DNA of 41,134 bases from Phocaeicola faecicola (GTDB lineage Bacteria > Bacteroidota > Bacteroidia > Bacteroidales > Bacteroidaceae), in contig NZ_JABSOE010000039.1 of NCBI RefSeq assembly GCF_013618865.1, positions 1 to 41,134 on the forward strand, read 5' to 3'. Of the stretch, positions 23,568 through 33,216 are shown one piece after another. The translations under genes and the position numbers were made by a program. How positions within the stretch are numbered: the first letter of the stretch is position 1; every line of letters starts with the position of its first letter. Under the pieces are notes generated by a model. The model was given only the letters and a program-made list of their open reading frames with translations. It was not told where the DNA came from and searched no databases.

Positions 23568-24629
23568 ATGAAAATTAAAACACTTATCATTATGGGACTA
23601 TTAAGTACAGCAGGTTCAAATTTATCTGCACAAGACGAAAAATTGACAAAAGAAGAGATTCAAGAGTTGAAGGAATATTTCAATTGGGAACAATCCACAT
23701 TTAAAGATCCGATCATAAATCCCCAATATAATAATTCCGAAAATCTTAAAGCGGTGGATAAAAAAAAGCCATGGGAAGAACAAGTTTCCGTTCCTTTGGA
23801 TGTATATGACAAAATTTTAAGCACTGTTTCACTGTCAACTTCCTCCAATGAAGATGACAACCATGAAATCAAAGTAAACCTGCATTATGACTTCCCTTCG
23901 GCATGGACAAACCAAAACGACTTTACAGGCTACCAAAGCGGTTCATATAAATATGAGGAATGGCCTAAAAACAATGGTTTTGACCCTGCTATTGGTATCC
24001 AGGCAGAGCGAAACGATGGTGTAAAAATCAGATTCATCTCACGAATGACCGACAACGAAAACAAGCCCATGTTATTGGGAAACAGCCTCCACTATGACCG
24101 TAAGCCGATAAGAGATGACCAAGGACGCCAAAAAGGTACTGATGAAACCTATACATTGCGCACAGAACAACCATTATCGCAAGTGAAAGGGGATTTATCG
24201 GTCTGTATCCTTCAAACAGAATGGAAAAAGGTCAAAATCACCGATGCAGACATAAACAAGGAATTTACTCTTGACGGAATACCTTTTGAACTGCTGTCTT
24301 TCAAAAACGGAGTCATAGTCATTGCGTTTGATTACAAGCATTATGACAAAGTACGTGATAAATGGAAATACATCGGAATGAAAGGCGGTGTGTGGTGGAA
24401 AAACAACAGGGCCGAGAGATCCATTACTTCTTATACAATATATAACGACATCATCAATAATCCCGATTATTCTTTCCAAGACTGGATGAAGCATATAGAT
24501 AATGAGGATTCAGAACATAGGGCTGTATGCGCATTTGTTTCCTATGCTCCGATAGATGAAGTATATTTTTATATTGACCCGAAATATTGTGAAACGATTT
24601 TATTGGAAAAAGTTTTAAAAGTAAAGTAA
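23568..24629 (+). CDS. Secreted protein, unknown function (353 aa)
   Basis: Signal peptide MKIKTLIIMGLLSTAGSNLSAQ, then DEKLTKEEIQELKEYF. The rest is a mixed strand/helix protein with many aromatic and charged residues (for example GSYKYEEWPKNNGFDP, WKYIGMKGGVWWKNN). No family recognised. The first 35 nt of the gene are almost identical to those of the gene at 24714, and the post-signal LTKEEIQELK segment resembles the truncated protein at 33217 (LTREQKEDLK). It follows the AraC gene by 24 nt. Confidence 0.6.
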   Translation: MKIKTLIIMGLLSTAGSNLSAQDEKLTKEEIQELKEYFNWEQSTFKDPIINPQYNNSENLKAVDKKKPWEEQVSVPLDVYDKILSTVSLSTSSNEDDNHEIKVNLHYDFPSAWTNQNDFTGYQSGSYKYEEWPKNNGFDPAIGIQAERNDGVKIRFISRMTDNENKPMLLGNSLHYDRKPIRDDQGRQKGTDETYTLRTEQPLSQVKGDLSVCILQTEWKKVKITDADINKEFTLDGIPFELLSFKNGVIVIAFDYKHYDKVRDKWKYIGMKGGVWWKNNRAERSITSYTIYNDIINNPDYSFQDWMKHIDNEDSEHRAVCAFVSYAPIDEVYFYIDPKYCETILLEKVLKVK

Positions 24630-24713
24630 CTACAAAAAATATAAATTACCGGAGAGCATTTCCTATTAAGAATTGCGACCTAGTAATTTGCAGCAGTGGA
24701 AAATACAAGGAAT

Positions 24714-25412
24714 ATGAAAATTAAAACACTTATCATCATTGGATTGACAGCATTTTTATGCTTATCCGGCGCAACAGCCCATGCACAATCAGACAAACAG
24801 ATTATCAACATGGATAACCCAGACTATGACATCGATGTGGAACGTTTTTGCTCTCCATATATTGATTTCGATAATCCCAAAGAGACCCGCAAAGAAGTAA
24901 ACTATGGCTATGTGAAATACACAAAAGACATGTATGTTTCGCGGACTGAGAAATATCCGATTTTAGTATATTATATAAGTATGGACAGTCTTGCTACCAA
25001 GAAAGCAACTTTTTGTGATACCGATTTTGGAAAACTGAATTTGATAACCAATGCACAAAGCAAATTAATATCGATGGCCTGCGAAACGAAGATGAATAAA
25101 ACAGGCTTCGAAAAACTGGTAGAAACTGCCAGGCAGAAATATGGTAAACCTGCCCTGCAGAAAGCAGAAACAGGTAAAGACGAACTTAAAAAGATTCTAA
25201 TAAACTCGATGGTATCAAAGGGCAAGGACATACCCGTGTATCTTTGGAAACCGGATGACGAATATATCGGACTGTTCATGGAAGGCGAGGATGTCGTAAA
25301 GCTCTTCCGGGCAAAAAAAGAATTTGAAGATTTACTCATCAAAGTAGATGGCCCTTACATTGAGGCAACAATGGAGTTGCAAAAATTGGAGAGAAAAATG
25401 TTCAAGAGATAA
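24714..25412 (+). CDS. Secreted protein of the D-x-P-DY-x-D family (232 aa), copy 1
   Basis: The start at 24714 gives the signal peptide MKIKTLIIIGLTAFLCLSGA; the in-frame ATG at 24696 adds six unlikely residues. After cleavage it begins DKQIINMDNPDYDIDVERF. It is paralogous to the protein at 29302 (GKQIIDLDRPDYSLDVAHF): both share a KEATF..DFGKL-type strand, a TE..FE.LVE..R.KYG.P block, the ETGK..L.KIL segment and a WK.DDEYI segment. Function unknown. The copy at 29302 is GC-richer, longer and carries a lipobox. Confidence 0.65.
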   Translation: MKIKTLIIIGLTAFLCLSGATAHAQSDKQIINMDNPDYDIDVERFCSPYIDFDNPKETRKEVNYGYVKYTKDMYVSRTEKYPILVYYISMDSLATKKATFCDTDFGKLNLITNAQSKLISMACETKMNKTGFEKLVETARQKYGKPALQKAETGKDELKKILINSMVSKGKDIPVYLWKPDDEYIGLFMEGEDVVKLFRAKKEFEDLLIKVDGPYIEATMELQKLERKMFKR

Positions 25413-25565
25413 GAAACAGGCTATAATAAGCTAATTTTAAATCACATGAAAATGGCAAAAATGTGGGATACGGGAACACCGCGAGAAAGCAAGTTCAAAC
25501 ATATTCTACAACACATTCCGGTGAAAAACACCCCATCCATAAAATACTGAAAAAAAACATTTTTC

Positions 25566-25573
25566 TATATTTG
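25566..25573 (+). promoter_or_regulatory. -7 box for module B
   Basis: TATATTTG matches the Bacteroides -7 consensus and is 43 nt upstream of the first ATG of the module B membrane-protein gene. The 197-nt gap here supports a new transcription unit. No good -33 box. Confidence 0.45.
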
Positions 25574-25615
25574 CCACATCACCAATCGGCAACAAGCCAT
25601 TAAACACACATGCCT

Positions 25616-26278
25616 ATGGAACAACAAACAATGACCGGTTCTGGACTCTATATCTTTATAGCTGTCCAGCTGCTGTTCTCCATGCTGATACTGTTGCGGA
25701 TACGCCAGTACCGCAAAAAGCCGACAGGCTGCCTGCCGTCCGTTCTCGTCATCCTCTCCACAGCAGGCTTCACGTCTGTGCTGTATTACTTATGGCAAAT
25801 CGTGTGTGATGAAAACAACCATTGGACAGACCTCGGCGGAATGCTTGCCGCAGGCTCCTGGCAGGAGTGGGTGGCATGGGCATTTTTCGGACTGTTCGTT
25901 GTGCTGTTCACTGCTGCAGGCTGCTCACTCTTCGGGTTTGCCCTCACCGGTCATCACCCCAAGTTCTGCAAAGAAATGTGGCGGAGCCTCATAGGAATGA
26001 TACTCATCCCATTCCTCACACTCGCCCTGCTGGCTGCATCCACCCTGTGCATCAGCCTTTCAGGGATGACACTTTTCACTTGGCTGTTTTCCGGAGCAGC
26101 GTTCAGCGACGTGGCGATGCTGGTACTGAGTGCCGCCCTGTTCACCTTCGGATATATGGGACTTCTGGCCTTCCTGTTCAAGTTCAACGGCAGTAAGCTG
26201 GACGCATACATTTTAGAAGACATAGAGCGTTCTTACAGACGCATCGAAGAAACCAACGAGAAAGGAGGCAAACAATGA
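25616..26278 (+). CDS. Multi-pass membrane protein with TGxHPKFCK motif (module B)
   Basis: A 220-aa paralogue of the protein at 20585: four hydrophobic regions, the loop motif ALTGHHPKFCKEMWRS and the tail FKFNGSKLDAYILEDIERSY. Another ATG at 25610 is 2 codons upstream (MPMEQQ). The first 39 nt, encoding MEQQTMTGSGLYI, recur with one mismatch at 39444, where they are fused to a lipoprotein gene. The stop overlaps the next start as ATGA (26275-26278), as in module A. Confidence 0.65.
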   Translation: MEQQTMTGSGLYIFIAVQLLFSMLILLRIRQYRKKPTGCLPSVLVILSTAGFTSVLYYLWQIVCDENNHWTDLGGMLAAGSWQEWVAWAFFGLFVVLFTAAGCSLFGFALTGHHPKFCKEMWRSLIGMILIPFLTLALLAASTLCISLSGMTLFTWLFSGAAFSDVAMLVLSAALFTFGYMGLLAFLFKFNGSKLDAYILEDIERSYRRIEETNEKGGKQ

Positions 26279-26928
26279 CCACACTACCTTTGCTTATATT
26301 GGGAAGCCTTTCCCTTCTTTCCCTTCTTCTCCTCAACTGGCTGACATGGAAAGGACTGAAAAATTACCTGCAACCCAAAGGCAAGACGGCATCCACTGCT
26401 TTGGAACAGCAACTCACGGAGCAGGCATTTGCCTGGCGCACTCTCATCGGCCTGCTGTGGCTGGTTCCCGTATGGCCTGCCATTGCAGCTGTGATGCTAT
26501 GGTACAGACTGAGATTACGCAAACAGATACTCAGCCAGAGCCGCACTTGCCCGAAATGCGGAAAAGAGACCCTGCGCGAGATGTCGGCACAGGAGATAAA
26601 GAAAGATGCCCGGCTCTTCACCCCACAGGAACGAATGGAACTCAATCTGCAAACCGTCTGCATCCATGTGTACACCTGCACCGACTGCGGAGAAAAGGTG
26701 AAAGTGCGCATCCCTCTTGCAACAGGTCTCTACGAATATTGTCCGGATTGCCAAGGTATCACCTTACACCGGAAAGAAGCATACACTGTGGTGAAATCTC
26801 CTACTGAATTCTCCGAAGGACTGAAGGAAGCGCGTCATGAATGTAAATACTGCGGTGCTAAATACATCGTAGGGCATAAGATTCACCGTACACATACATC
26901 TTACCGCCACAACTCTTTTGATTTTTGA
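26275..26928 (+). CDS. Membrane-anchored zinc-ribbon protein without TPM domain (module B)
   Basis: A 217-aa paralogue of the C-terminal half of the TPM protein at 21232. It has two membrane segments (about residues 4-24 and 50-82, the second with LLWLVPVWPAIAAVMLW), then CPKC, CTDC, CPDC and CKYC knuckles. The TPM domain, its signal peptide and the Gly/Ser tail are missing. Order and coupling to the upstream membrane protein are conserved with module A. This suggests the membrane protein and the zinc-ribbon part work together, with the TPM domain optional. Confidence 0.7.
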   Translation: MTTLPLLILGSLSLLSLLLLNWLTWKGLKNYLQPKGKTASTALEQQLTEQAFAWRTLIGLLWLVPVWPAIAAVMLWYRLRLRKQILSQSRTCPKCGKETLREMSAQEIKKDARLFTPQERMELNLQTVCIHVYTCTDCGEKVKVRIPLATGLYEYCPDCQGITLHRKEAYTVVKSPTEFSEGLKEARHECKYCGAKYIVGHKIHRTHTSYRHNSFDF

Positions 26929-27011
26929 ACAATACAAATCAATCTGTCAGTTTAGTTTATAGAGTACTTAGAGTATGTAAAAAAACAAGATAATTTTAAA
27001 AATAGTAGAAT

Positions 27012-28058
27012 ATGAGAAAACTTGTTATTATTTTTATGTTGGTTGGTATTGCCAATATCGTTAGAGCACAAAGTCCGATTAATAGTATATATAAGGAAAT
27101 TCGGGAGAAGTGGGAACAGTACAACAAAGATTCCATTACCATAGAGGTGGGGAGAATGCTTGATCTGTTTGAGAAAGGTGGCGTTTTTACCCAAGATATT
27201 GTAGAGAAGAAATATATGGGATTGGTTTATGTTCTTTCAGATGATGAAGACTGTACATCAGTATCCTGCTCTGATCCTGCCGTTTTCCCAGCGGTGTGGT
27301 ATGGTACCGATCAGGGTATTTGTATGATGGGCTTACGCACACGAGGCATACATGAATCTAAAAGACCCTTATCGAATTATGTAGAGGCTTACCTAAAACG
27401 TATGCCCATAGTCAATGAATCTGCTACAAGATACGCCGTGATGACAGACTTCAGCAATGGTTTAGCCCCCTATGAAGAAGAAGACCAGTGTTTTGTGATT
27501 GACAACAACGGTTCAGTCAGCTATGTACGAAAGAACGGCGATTATATCATCGGTCTGAGTATTTCATACGATAAGAGTAATATCATGATTAGTGTTTTTG
27601 ACGTTACCGGACAAGAGAAGCTGTTGAATCTTGAGAGCTTTTTGGAAAACTCAACACCGCAGTCAGCGCAGTATAGCGAACAAACAAAACAGAAGTTGGA
27701 GAATTTAAGGGCTGAGGAGAAGGAACGTAACGAATTCAGTGAAATGATTGAAGCTATCGTAAACAGCAAAAAGCTTAGTACGTATTATCATAACCGCGAT
27801 ATGTTCATCCTCAGTTCGGGACTTTTTAGGGATGATCTGGAAGTGAAATACGGAAACAAAGATATGCTTATTCTTGCCATGCCACTTGATGGAATTACTG
27901 ATTACATTGAATTTACCCGACAAACGTTCGATGGCGAGACAGATCATCCTGTCATATTCGAGTTTAATATTCGAAAGGAAGGATGTTATGGTAGTACTAC
28001 ATTCAACTATGAAAAAGGGAAATGGGTGCTTGATTCAATACAAGTTGTTGAAAATTAA
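27012..28058 (+). CDS. Secreted protein, unknown function (348 aa)
   Basis: Signal peptide MRKLVIIFMLVGIANIVRAQ. The mature part has two regions: residues about 20-215 and, after a charged linker (LENLRAEEKERNEFSEMI), a C-terminal region of about 115 residues with FILSSGLFRDDLEVKYGNKD. No family recognised. Base composition is more AT-rich than that of the zinc-ribbon gene upstream. Confidence 0.6.
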   Translation: MRKLVIIFMLVGIANIVRAQSPINSIYKEIREKWEQYNKDSITIEVGRMLDLFEKGGVFTQDIVEKKYMGLVYVLSDDEDCTSVSCSDPAVFPAVWYGTDQGICMMGLRTRGIHESKRPLSNYVEAYLKRMPIVNESATRYAVMTDFSNGLAPYEEEDQCFVIDNNGSVSYVRKNGDYIIGLSISYDKSNIMISVFDVTGQEKLLNLESFLENSTPQSAQYSEQTKQKLENLRAEEKERNEFSEMIEAIVNSKKLSTYYHNRDMFILSSGLFRDDLEVKYGNKDMLILAMPLDGITDYIEFTRQTFDGETDHPVIFEFNIRKEGCYGSTTFNYEKGKWVLDSIQVVEN

Positions 28059-28114
28059 ACTCTTTACTGATTACAGATTACAGCCATTTAGGAGATTATA
28101 CAGAAGCCTTGTTT

Positions 28115-28142
28115 TTTGATAGTGAAAGCTGGCTTATATTTG
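28115..28142 (+). promoter_or_regulatory. Promoter for module C
   Basis: TTTG (28115-28118, in a T run) and TATATTTG (28135-28142) are separated by 16 nt. They form a plausible Bacteroides -33/-7 pair 35 nt upstream of the ATG at 28178. Confidence 0.5.
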
Positions 28143-28177
28143 CTATACTTACTGACATTAACTTCACAGCAAAAATC

Positions 28178-29260
28178 ATGAAACAGAATACAGATATTCC
28201 ATCCGCCCGTTCAAGTCTGTGGAAACGGTGTTGGCGTTTCGTAAAAAACGCCCATCTGCCGGAGTTTTTTCTCTATGCAATCGTACTGCCCTGCTTTGCC
28301 CTGCAAGTGTCGGTAGTGGCAGGCATCTTTCTCCTTCTCGGTGATATGTCGGTTACGGGCATAGGTTGTACCTACGACCCGGTAGGGTTCGTGCTGCTCG
28401 CCTTGTTCGCCCTCATCGCCATAGCGGTCTTTTCGGCATTACTGCTCCTGCTGCTGAAGGTAAACAGCAGCAAGACGAGCCGTTATCGGGAAGATAACCC
28501 CCGACGCTCTTACCGCCGGATAGCGAGCGTACTTCTGTTTCTGTTGATGGCAGGTGTATCCCATTCTTCTACAACGGCACCGGAACATCGGGAAGGAATT
28601 ATCCTTCCACAGAAATCGTGGCTGGAAGAGACTGCGATACCCGTTTACCTTTCCATCTTCGATTCACGGACAGGACGGATTACACTTTTATTGATAAACC
28701 TTGCTACCTTTGGAGTAATGCGTCGCAAACTATGTCTCAAATCCGATACTCCGGAAGCTGCCCTCGAACTACTTGCTACCCGTCGTCCGTTTACGGTACG
28801 CACATTAGTGGCCATGCTATGGCTCTTCCCCGTATGGCCCGCCGTGCTGGCGGCAATACACTATCATCGTTTACAGAAAATCAGACTGCTGCGCCGCCAC
28901 TATCCCTGTCCCAACTGTATGGGAAGGAAAGTACACTCCCTGCCCCTGCCTGTTGGAGAAGAGAATCTGCCGCTCCTCACCGACGGCGAGCGGCTCGAAC
29001 TCAAACTGAAAACAGCCTATATCCTCGTCTGCGAGTGTCCGGACTGTGGCGAACGGTTCAAGCTGCGTATGCCTCTCACTAAGGAAGGCTACGAGCTTTG
29101 TCCCGAATGTCTCCACCTCACTCTGCACCGCACGGAAGACTATCACGTGGTAAAGCCGGCCACCGGCTCGGGCGAAGGCTTGCACGAAGCACGCCACCAA
29201 TGCCGCTTCTGTGGAGCGGAATACATGGTAGGCTACCCAATGCCGAAAACCAGTGTCTAA
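28178..29260 (+). CDS. Fusion of membrane protein and zinc-ribbon protein (module C)
   Basis: A 360-aa protein that joins the two genes of modules A and B into one. Residues 1-115 resemble the C-terminal part of the 20585/25616 proteins, ending in LLKVNSSKTSRYREDNPRRSYRRI split over two lines of alignment. A hydrophobic segment (SVLLFLLMAGVSHSS) sits where the signal peptide of the TPM protein would be. The TPM domain is gone, leaving about 45 residues. The remainder matches 21232/26275: ATRRPFTVRTLVAMLWLFPV, then CPNC, CPDC, CPEC and CRFC knuckles. The HPKFCK motif is lost. The start at 28178 is preferred to 28109, which precedes the promoter. Confidence 0.7.
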   Translation: MKQNTDIPSARSSLWKRCWRFVKNAHLPEFFLYAIVLPCFALQVSVVAGIFLLLGDMSVTGIGCTYDPVGFVLLALFALIAIAVFSALLLLLLKVNSSKTSRYREDNPRRSYRRIASVLLFLLMAGVSHSSTTAPEHREGIILPQKSWLEETAIPVYLSIFDSRTGRITLLLINLATFGVMRRKLCLKSDTPEAALELLATRRPFTVRTLVAMLWLFPVWPAVLAAIHYHRLQKIRLLRRHYPCPNCMGRKVHSLPLPVGEENLPLLTDGERLELKLKTAYILVCECPDCGERFKLRMPLTKEGYELCPECLHLTLHRTEDYHVVKPATGSGEGLHEARHQCRFCGAEYMVGYPMPKTSV

Positions 29261-29301
29261 TATGAATATTAACCTAAATACAAAACAATCAACTTCATCA
29301 C

Positions 29302-30093
29302 ATGAAACAGAAAATACTTATCGCTCTTGTACTGACGGGAATGTCAGGCTTGGGCAGTTGCGTCAATGCACAACCGGGAAAACAAATCATCGACTTGGAC
29401 CGTCCGGACTACAGTCTCGACGTGGCACACTTTTACTCCGAATCTCTCGGAGCGGACCATTCCGCCTCCGGCGAAGGCGGAACGGAAGCGGGCTACAGAA
29501 GAGACACAATTAATACACTCGGTGAAAATCCCCGTCCGGTCATCGTGTTCTACCGCCCCCAGAGCGACTCCCTGTATAAGGAAGCCACCTTCTTCGGCCT
29601 CGATTTCGGGAAGCTCGAGATGGCGGTAAACATGCAGGGCAGGTTGATACGGACGGACGCCCAAACGGAGACAGACGAGGAAGGCTTCGACAGGATGATG
29701 GAAGCCGTAGTGCGGAAATACGGCGAACCTGTGGGCAAGACGATGGAGACGGGCAAGGAAAACCTCGACAAGATACTGAAGCAGGCACTCGAGGAGCTTT
29801 CCGTATATCACTGGGATGTGGGCGACGATGAATACATCGAACTGGCAGCCGAGCGGCGGAGCGACCCGGCCGAGGACGAAGAAGGAGAGCCGGTGCAAGA
29901 GGAAACCGCTTCCCCCTGCGTGGAGGTAACCTTCAGCCGGACCAAGAAAGAGTTCGACCTCCTGTTCAAAGAGGTATTCTCTCCCCTCGCGGAAGACACC
30001 GAGGAACTGCTGAAAGACTTGAAAGAGGCGGAACAGGAAATTCGGCAAAAATGGGAAGAATCCCCAAAAGCAACATCGGAAAAAAAAGAATAA
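29302..30093 (+). CDS. Lipoprotein-like D-x-P-DY-x-D family protein (263 aa), copy 2
   Basis: Signal sequence with a possible lipobox LGSC (MSGLGSCVNAQ); alternatively cleavage after NAQ. The mature protein starts PGKQIIDLDRPDYSLDVAHF and is a paralogue of 24714. It is more GC-rich than its neighbours, carries an inserted acidic segment (DPAEDEEGEPVQEE) and a long charged C-terminal helix (LKDLKEAEQEIRQKWEE). Function unknown. Confidence 0.65.
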   Translation: MKQKILIALVLTGMSGLGSCVNAQPGKQIIDLDRPDYSLDVAHFYSESLGADHSASGEGGTEAGYRRDTINTLGENPRPVIVFYRPQSDSLYKEATFFGLDFGKLEMAVNMQGRLIRTDAQTETDEEGFDRMMEAVVRKYGEPVGKTMETGKENLDKILKQALEELSVYHWDVGDDEYIELAAERRSDPAEDEEGEPVQEETASPCVEVTFSRTKKEFDLLFKEVFSPLAEDTEELLKDLKEAEQEIRQKWEESPKATSEKKE

Positions 30094-30170
30094 CCCATGC
30101 CCCATCCGTATGAAACCGAAAATGCTGCTGCCAACGGCAGCCGTCAAACCCTAAACCCCAACCCAATTAT

Positions 30171-31097
30171 ATGAAGCAGATCAGGAACAGCGATAAGAAG
30201 CGACACTACGAAGAGACCATCCATGACAGACAGTATCGAAGCATGGTAAAGCGATACAAATGGAAAAACCATGCCATCATAGCGGGTGCTCTTCTGGGAT
30301 TCTGCGTGCTGTTATTATTCACCATAGTTAGCGACATTCCGCTCACCGCAGCCAATGTGGCGGTTGGGCTGGCGGTCCTCAATGGTGCAAGCTGGCTGCT
30401 TCTGCGGCTACTCTGCAGACCCGCCTATAACCTCAGCATCCAAATACCAATGAAGAACGACGGACACTGGCTGTGGCGGGGCGGAGAACTGATATACAGA
30501 GAACTGACGCACGATGATGCTACCTGCCCGATACCACCGGAATATCTGGTCCGGGTAGATGACCGGCAAATCATTATCGACAACGACAGCACGAGTGGAA
30601 GAATCCTCGTTTTTCTATTATTTTCCTTCATGTTTGGCCTTTTCATCTATTGGTCATTCCTATCAGACTCTACTGTTCCGCCAGAAGATTACGGCTCCGC
30701 ATTGCTTTTTGCAGAAATGGGCGTTATATTGGCATGGGGAATGGCCTATACCTTGCTGAATCCCCGGCAACGCATTGTCTTCGACCGTACTGCCAAAACC
30801 GTAACCATTCCCGGCAGTCTGCTGATGAACAAAACAGAGACCATTCCCTACGACCAAGCGGAGCTTTCATATTACCACGACATGAGAAGCAAGATTGACG
30901 AGGTGAAAATCTATAATCCCTCAGGACTACCGCATGGAATCTCCGTGATGCCGGGCCGCACCGACGAAGCCTTGCGCCTTGCACGCTTCATACATCGCTA
31001 TATGGAGGAAGAAGTCGTAGATAAGGCAGAACTTGAGAAATTCAAGAACAGGGAAAAGCCACAACAGGAAGAAATGGAATATTTTAATACTTGGTAA
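30171..31097 (+). CDS. Membrane protein with four TM segments and PH-like C-terminal part (308 aa)
   Basis: Two hydrophobic segments near residues 30-80, two more near 145-200, then RIVFDRTAKTVTIPGSLLMN followed by a predicted strand-rich domain (about 205-290). The same plan (two TM pairs, then FVLDRMNGTVTFPRHLFF) is seen in the protein at 32005, so the two are probably remote paralogues. No signal peptide. No family named with confidence. A small hairpin GCTGCC/GGCAGC precedes it at about 30128-30142. Confidence 0.6.
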   Translation: MKQIRNSDKKRHYEETIHDRQYRSMVKRYKWKNHAIIAGALLGFCVLLLFTIVSDIPLTAANVAVGLAVLNGASWLLLRLLCRPAYNLSIQIPMKNDGHWLWRGGELIYRELTHDDATCPIPPEYLVRVDDRQIIIDNDSTSGRILVFLLFSFMFGLFIYWSFLSDSTVPPEDYGSALLFAEMGVILAWGMAYTLLNPRQRIVFDRTAKTVTIPGSLLMNKTETIPYDQAELSYYHDMRSKIDEVKIYNPSGLPHGISVMPGRTDEALRLARFIHRYMEEEVVDKAELEKFKNREKPQQEEMEYFNTW

Positions 31098-31153
31098 ATA
31101 TAGCTCATAATATAATGTTGGAATGTATATGTAAAACTATAAATCACAATAAT

Positions 31154-31990
31154 ATGAACAAGCATCCATTCCTCCCCGCTCCGACAGCCGTTGCCCTATG
31201 CTTCGGACTGCTTTGCCTGTCCGCACTCAGCTCGTGTACAGGGTGCAGTTACAACCACGAAAAGGCGATGGGAAGCATAGATAACATTTTGGGCAAAGTA
31301 GATACACTGATGAAAAAAACAGACCGGTTTTTGGAAGAATATCTGCCGGAAGAACCGCCTATAGACTACGAAAAAGAGGGGGTGAATATGGAGCACCTGT
31401 TTGTATTTACAGATACGACAATGACCTACAACGGCAAGCCGTTCATGCCGGGAATGTCAATAGGAGAACTGTGTGAGATATTCGGACATTACGAACGTCT
31501 TGCGGAACCCGGAATATTTATATGGGATTCGATGGGAATCACTATGGTATCAGACGATGAAAGCGGAAAAAACAGTGCCCCTGTAAGCAGGATGCTGATT
31601 GACTGGAATATAGATTTATACGGAGCTATAAGCGAGGACAATATAAAATGGCTAAAGAACCGTTGTCCACGCCAGTATTTTACTGGTAAAATAGTTGTCG
31701 GTGGAGCGGTTTTGGGCAGAGGTATGCACATTGATGATTTTCTGAAAAAAACAAATCTGAAATTCGATAACAATCCGTTCCCTCTGCTTTATTACTGTGA
31801 CTTGTATGACTGGGACTACACCAAAGCGCCTATACACCGCAGAGAAGAATATTATACCTATATGATTAGAAAATCTCGAGACGGTACTGATATTGAAACA
31901 TTTGATATTGCCATTAACTCACGAGGTTTTGGTAACCCACCGTACGAAGGTCCTGAATATGAAAAGTACATAAATGTAGATGTAGAATAA
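31154..31990 (+). CDS. Lipoprotein of the GMSIxE family, intact copy (278 aa)
   Basis: Signal peptide with lipobox LSSC (CLSALSSCTGC), so probably an outer-membrane-targeted lipoprotein. A charged coiled segment follows (DNILGKVDTLMKKTDRFLEE), then a globular domain with LFVFTDTTMTYNGKPFMPGM and SIGELCEIFG, later WLKNRCPRQYFTGKIVVGGA. The GM-S-I-x-E-(L/V)-x-x-IFG pattern recalls BamE/SmpA-like repeats and what I remember as DUF7738, but neither is certain. The start at 31154 follows AATAAT; 31091 would overlap the previous gene. Relatives: 35728 (truncated), 37811 (relic), 39444 (chimera), 40326 (divergent). Confidence 0.7.
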   Translation: MNKHPFLPAPTAVALCFGLLCLSALSSCTGCSYNHEKAMGSIDNILGKVDTLMKKTDRFLEEYLPEEPPIDYEKEGVNMEHLFVFTDTTMTYNGKPFMPGMSIGELCEIFGHYERLAEPGIFIWDSMGITMVSDDESGKNSAPVSRMLIDWNIDLYGAISEDNIKWLKNRCPRQYFTGKIVVGGAVLGRGMHIDDFLKKTNLKFDNNPFPLLYYCDLYDWDYTKAPIHRREEYYTYMIRKSRDGTDIETFDIAINSRGFGNPPYEGPEYEKYINVDVE

Positions 31991-32004
31991 AAACAGAAAG
32001 AGAT

Positions 32005-33177
32005 ATGAAACCAAAAACAGACAGTAACAGACCATCTACAATCAGAATTGTAGCCGGAATCGTTGTGTTATTATGCTCATGTCCAATTTCTGGAATATGT
32101 TTTCATGGAATGGAGTATCTTATAGAACATTACCCTGCCCGAAAGTTCTCAATTTTTGAACACTTATGGGGAAAACTATTGATAATATTTATATCCGGTA
32201 TGATATTTCTAATATTCATAGGAATATTGATGTCATTGATATATGCCGCTGTGAAAATATGGAGTGGGAAAAGAGAAAAGCCGGGACATATCATATACCC
32301 GTTCCCAGCCGTATTGACAACTGAAATTGCCGATTTCTACAAGGTGGAAAGGGCAGATGACCAATTTCTTATTTTCACTACACCTTCTCAAATACGCGGA
32401 TTTCTGACAGGTATCGGAGCAGCTATTTTATGCACTGGGATATTCTTGTTCTGCAAAGAAATAGACAACCCATACAGTAAAATTTATTTGCCTGTTTCAA
32501 GTGCAACATTTATTTTAGCTCCATTTATTCTGCTGGTCAGCCAAGTATTTGCACATAAACGTAGGTTTGTACTGGACAGGATGAACGGTACTGTAACATT
32601 TCCACGCCATTTGTTCTTTCCTCGTTGTACTGTTCCTTTCTCGAAGGTCATTCCGGGATATTCAAAAGGTACTATGAACCTTGCATTTAGGTTTTGTTTT
32701 TTACATCCGCGAACTAAAGCAGCCATACCTGTTCTTGCAGAATATGATTCCGATTGGTGGCCATTCTATGTACTCTATATGGACAAGAACCGCCCGCTGC
32801 CGCAAGGCGAAGTGTTCGACCCCTACCGCGAGAAAGACTTCCTGCGCAGAAAGGCGGCAGGCTTCCCAAAACCGATATATCCCAATACCATCCTCGTTAC
32901 CGACGCATATATGGGATATATATACGGTACGGATGAGTTCAAGCAAAGGCTCTCCAAGATAAAACACAGGATAGTGCATTATTACGACAGAGTATCATGG
33001 TATTGTCAGGAGCATGGAATTGAAATACCGAATGACAACGATTTAGTATTAATCGGTCTTTGGAAAAAACAGTTTGTGTTCAAACTCTTCGCTCCGGAAA
33101 ACGTAGAATACATCGTAATCCCGGACGATACAGTATTGACCGACTGTTTTCTATGCACAGTGAAACGGATGAAGTAA
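32005..33177 (+). CDS. Membrane protein with four TM segments (390 aa)
   Basis: Hydrophobic segments at about residues 13-35, 52-80, 132-150 and 158-180, then RRFVLDRMNGTVTFPRHLFF and a large soluble C-terminal domain of about 190 residues with KKQFVFKLFAPENVEYIVIP near the end. It seems a longer relative of the protein at 30171. No family recognised. It lies 14 nt after the lipoprotein gene, so the two are likely co-expressed. Confidence 0.6.
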   Translation: MKPKTDSNRPSTIRIVAGIVVLLCSCPISGICFHGMEYLIEHYPARKFSIFEHLWGKLLIIFISGMIFLIFIGILMSLIYAAVKIWSGKREKPGHIIYPFPAVLTTEIADFYKVERADDQFLIFTTPSQIRGFLTGIGAAILCTGIFLFCKEIDNPYSKIYLPVSSATFILAPFILLVSQVFAHKRRFVLDRMNGTVTFPRHLFFPRCTVPFSKVIPGYSKGTMNLAFRFCFLHPRTKAAIPVLAEYDSDWWPFYVLYMDKNRPLPQGEVFDPYREKDFLRRKAAGFPKPIYPNTILVTDAYMGYIYGTDEFKQRLSKIKHRIVHYYDRVSWYCQEHGIEIPNDNDLVLIGLWKKQFVFKLFAPENVEYIVIPDDTVLTDCFLCTVKRMK

Positions 33178-33216
33178 AATATATCAAGTAAACTAAAAAT
33201 CAACAGAAATGAAACA

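Noticed and set aside
25446..25550. 34-codon frame upstream of module B
   Set aside because: Too short, no leader or family signal; probably chance in an intergenic gap.
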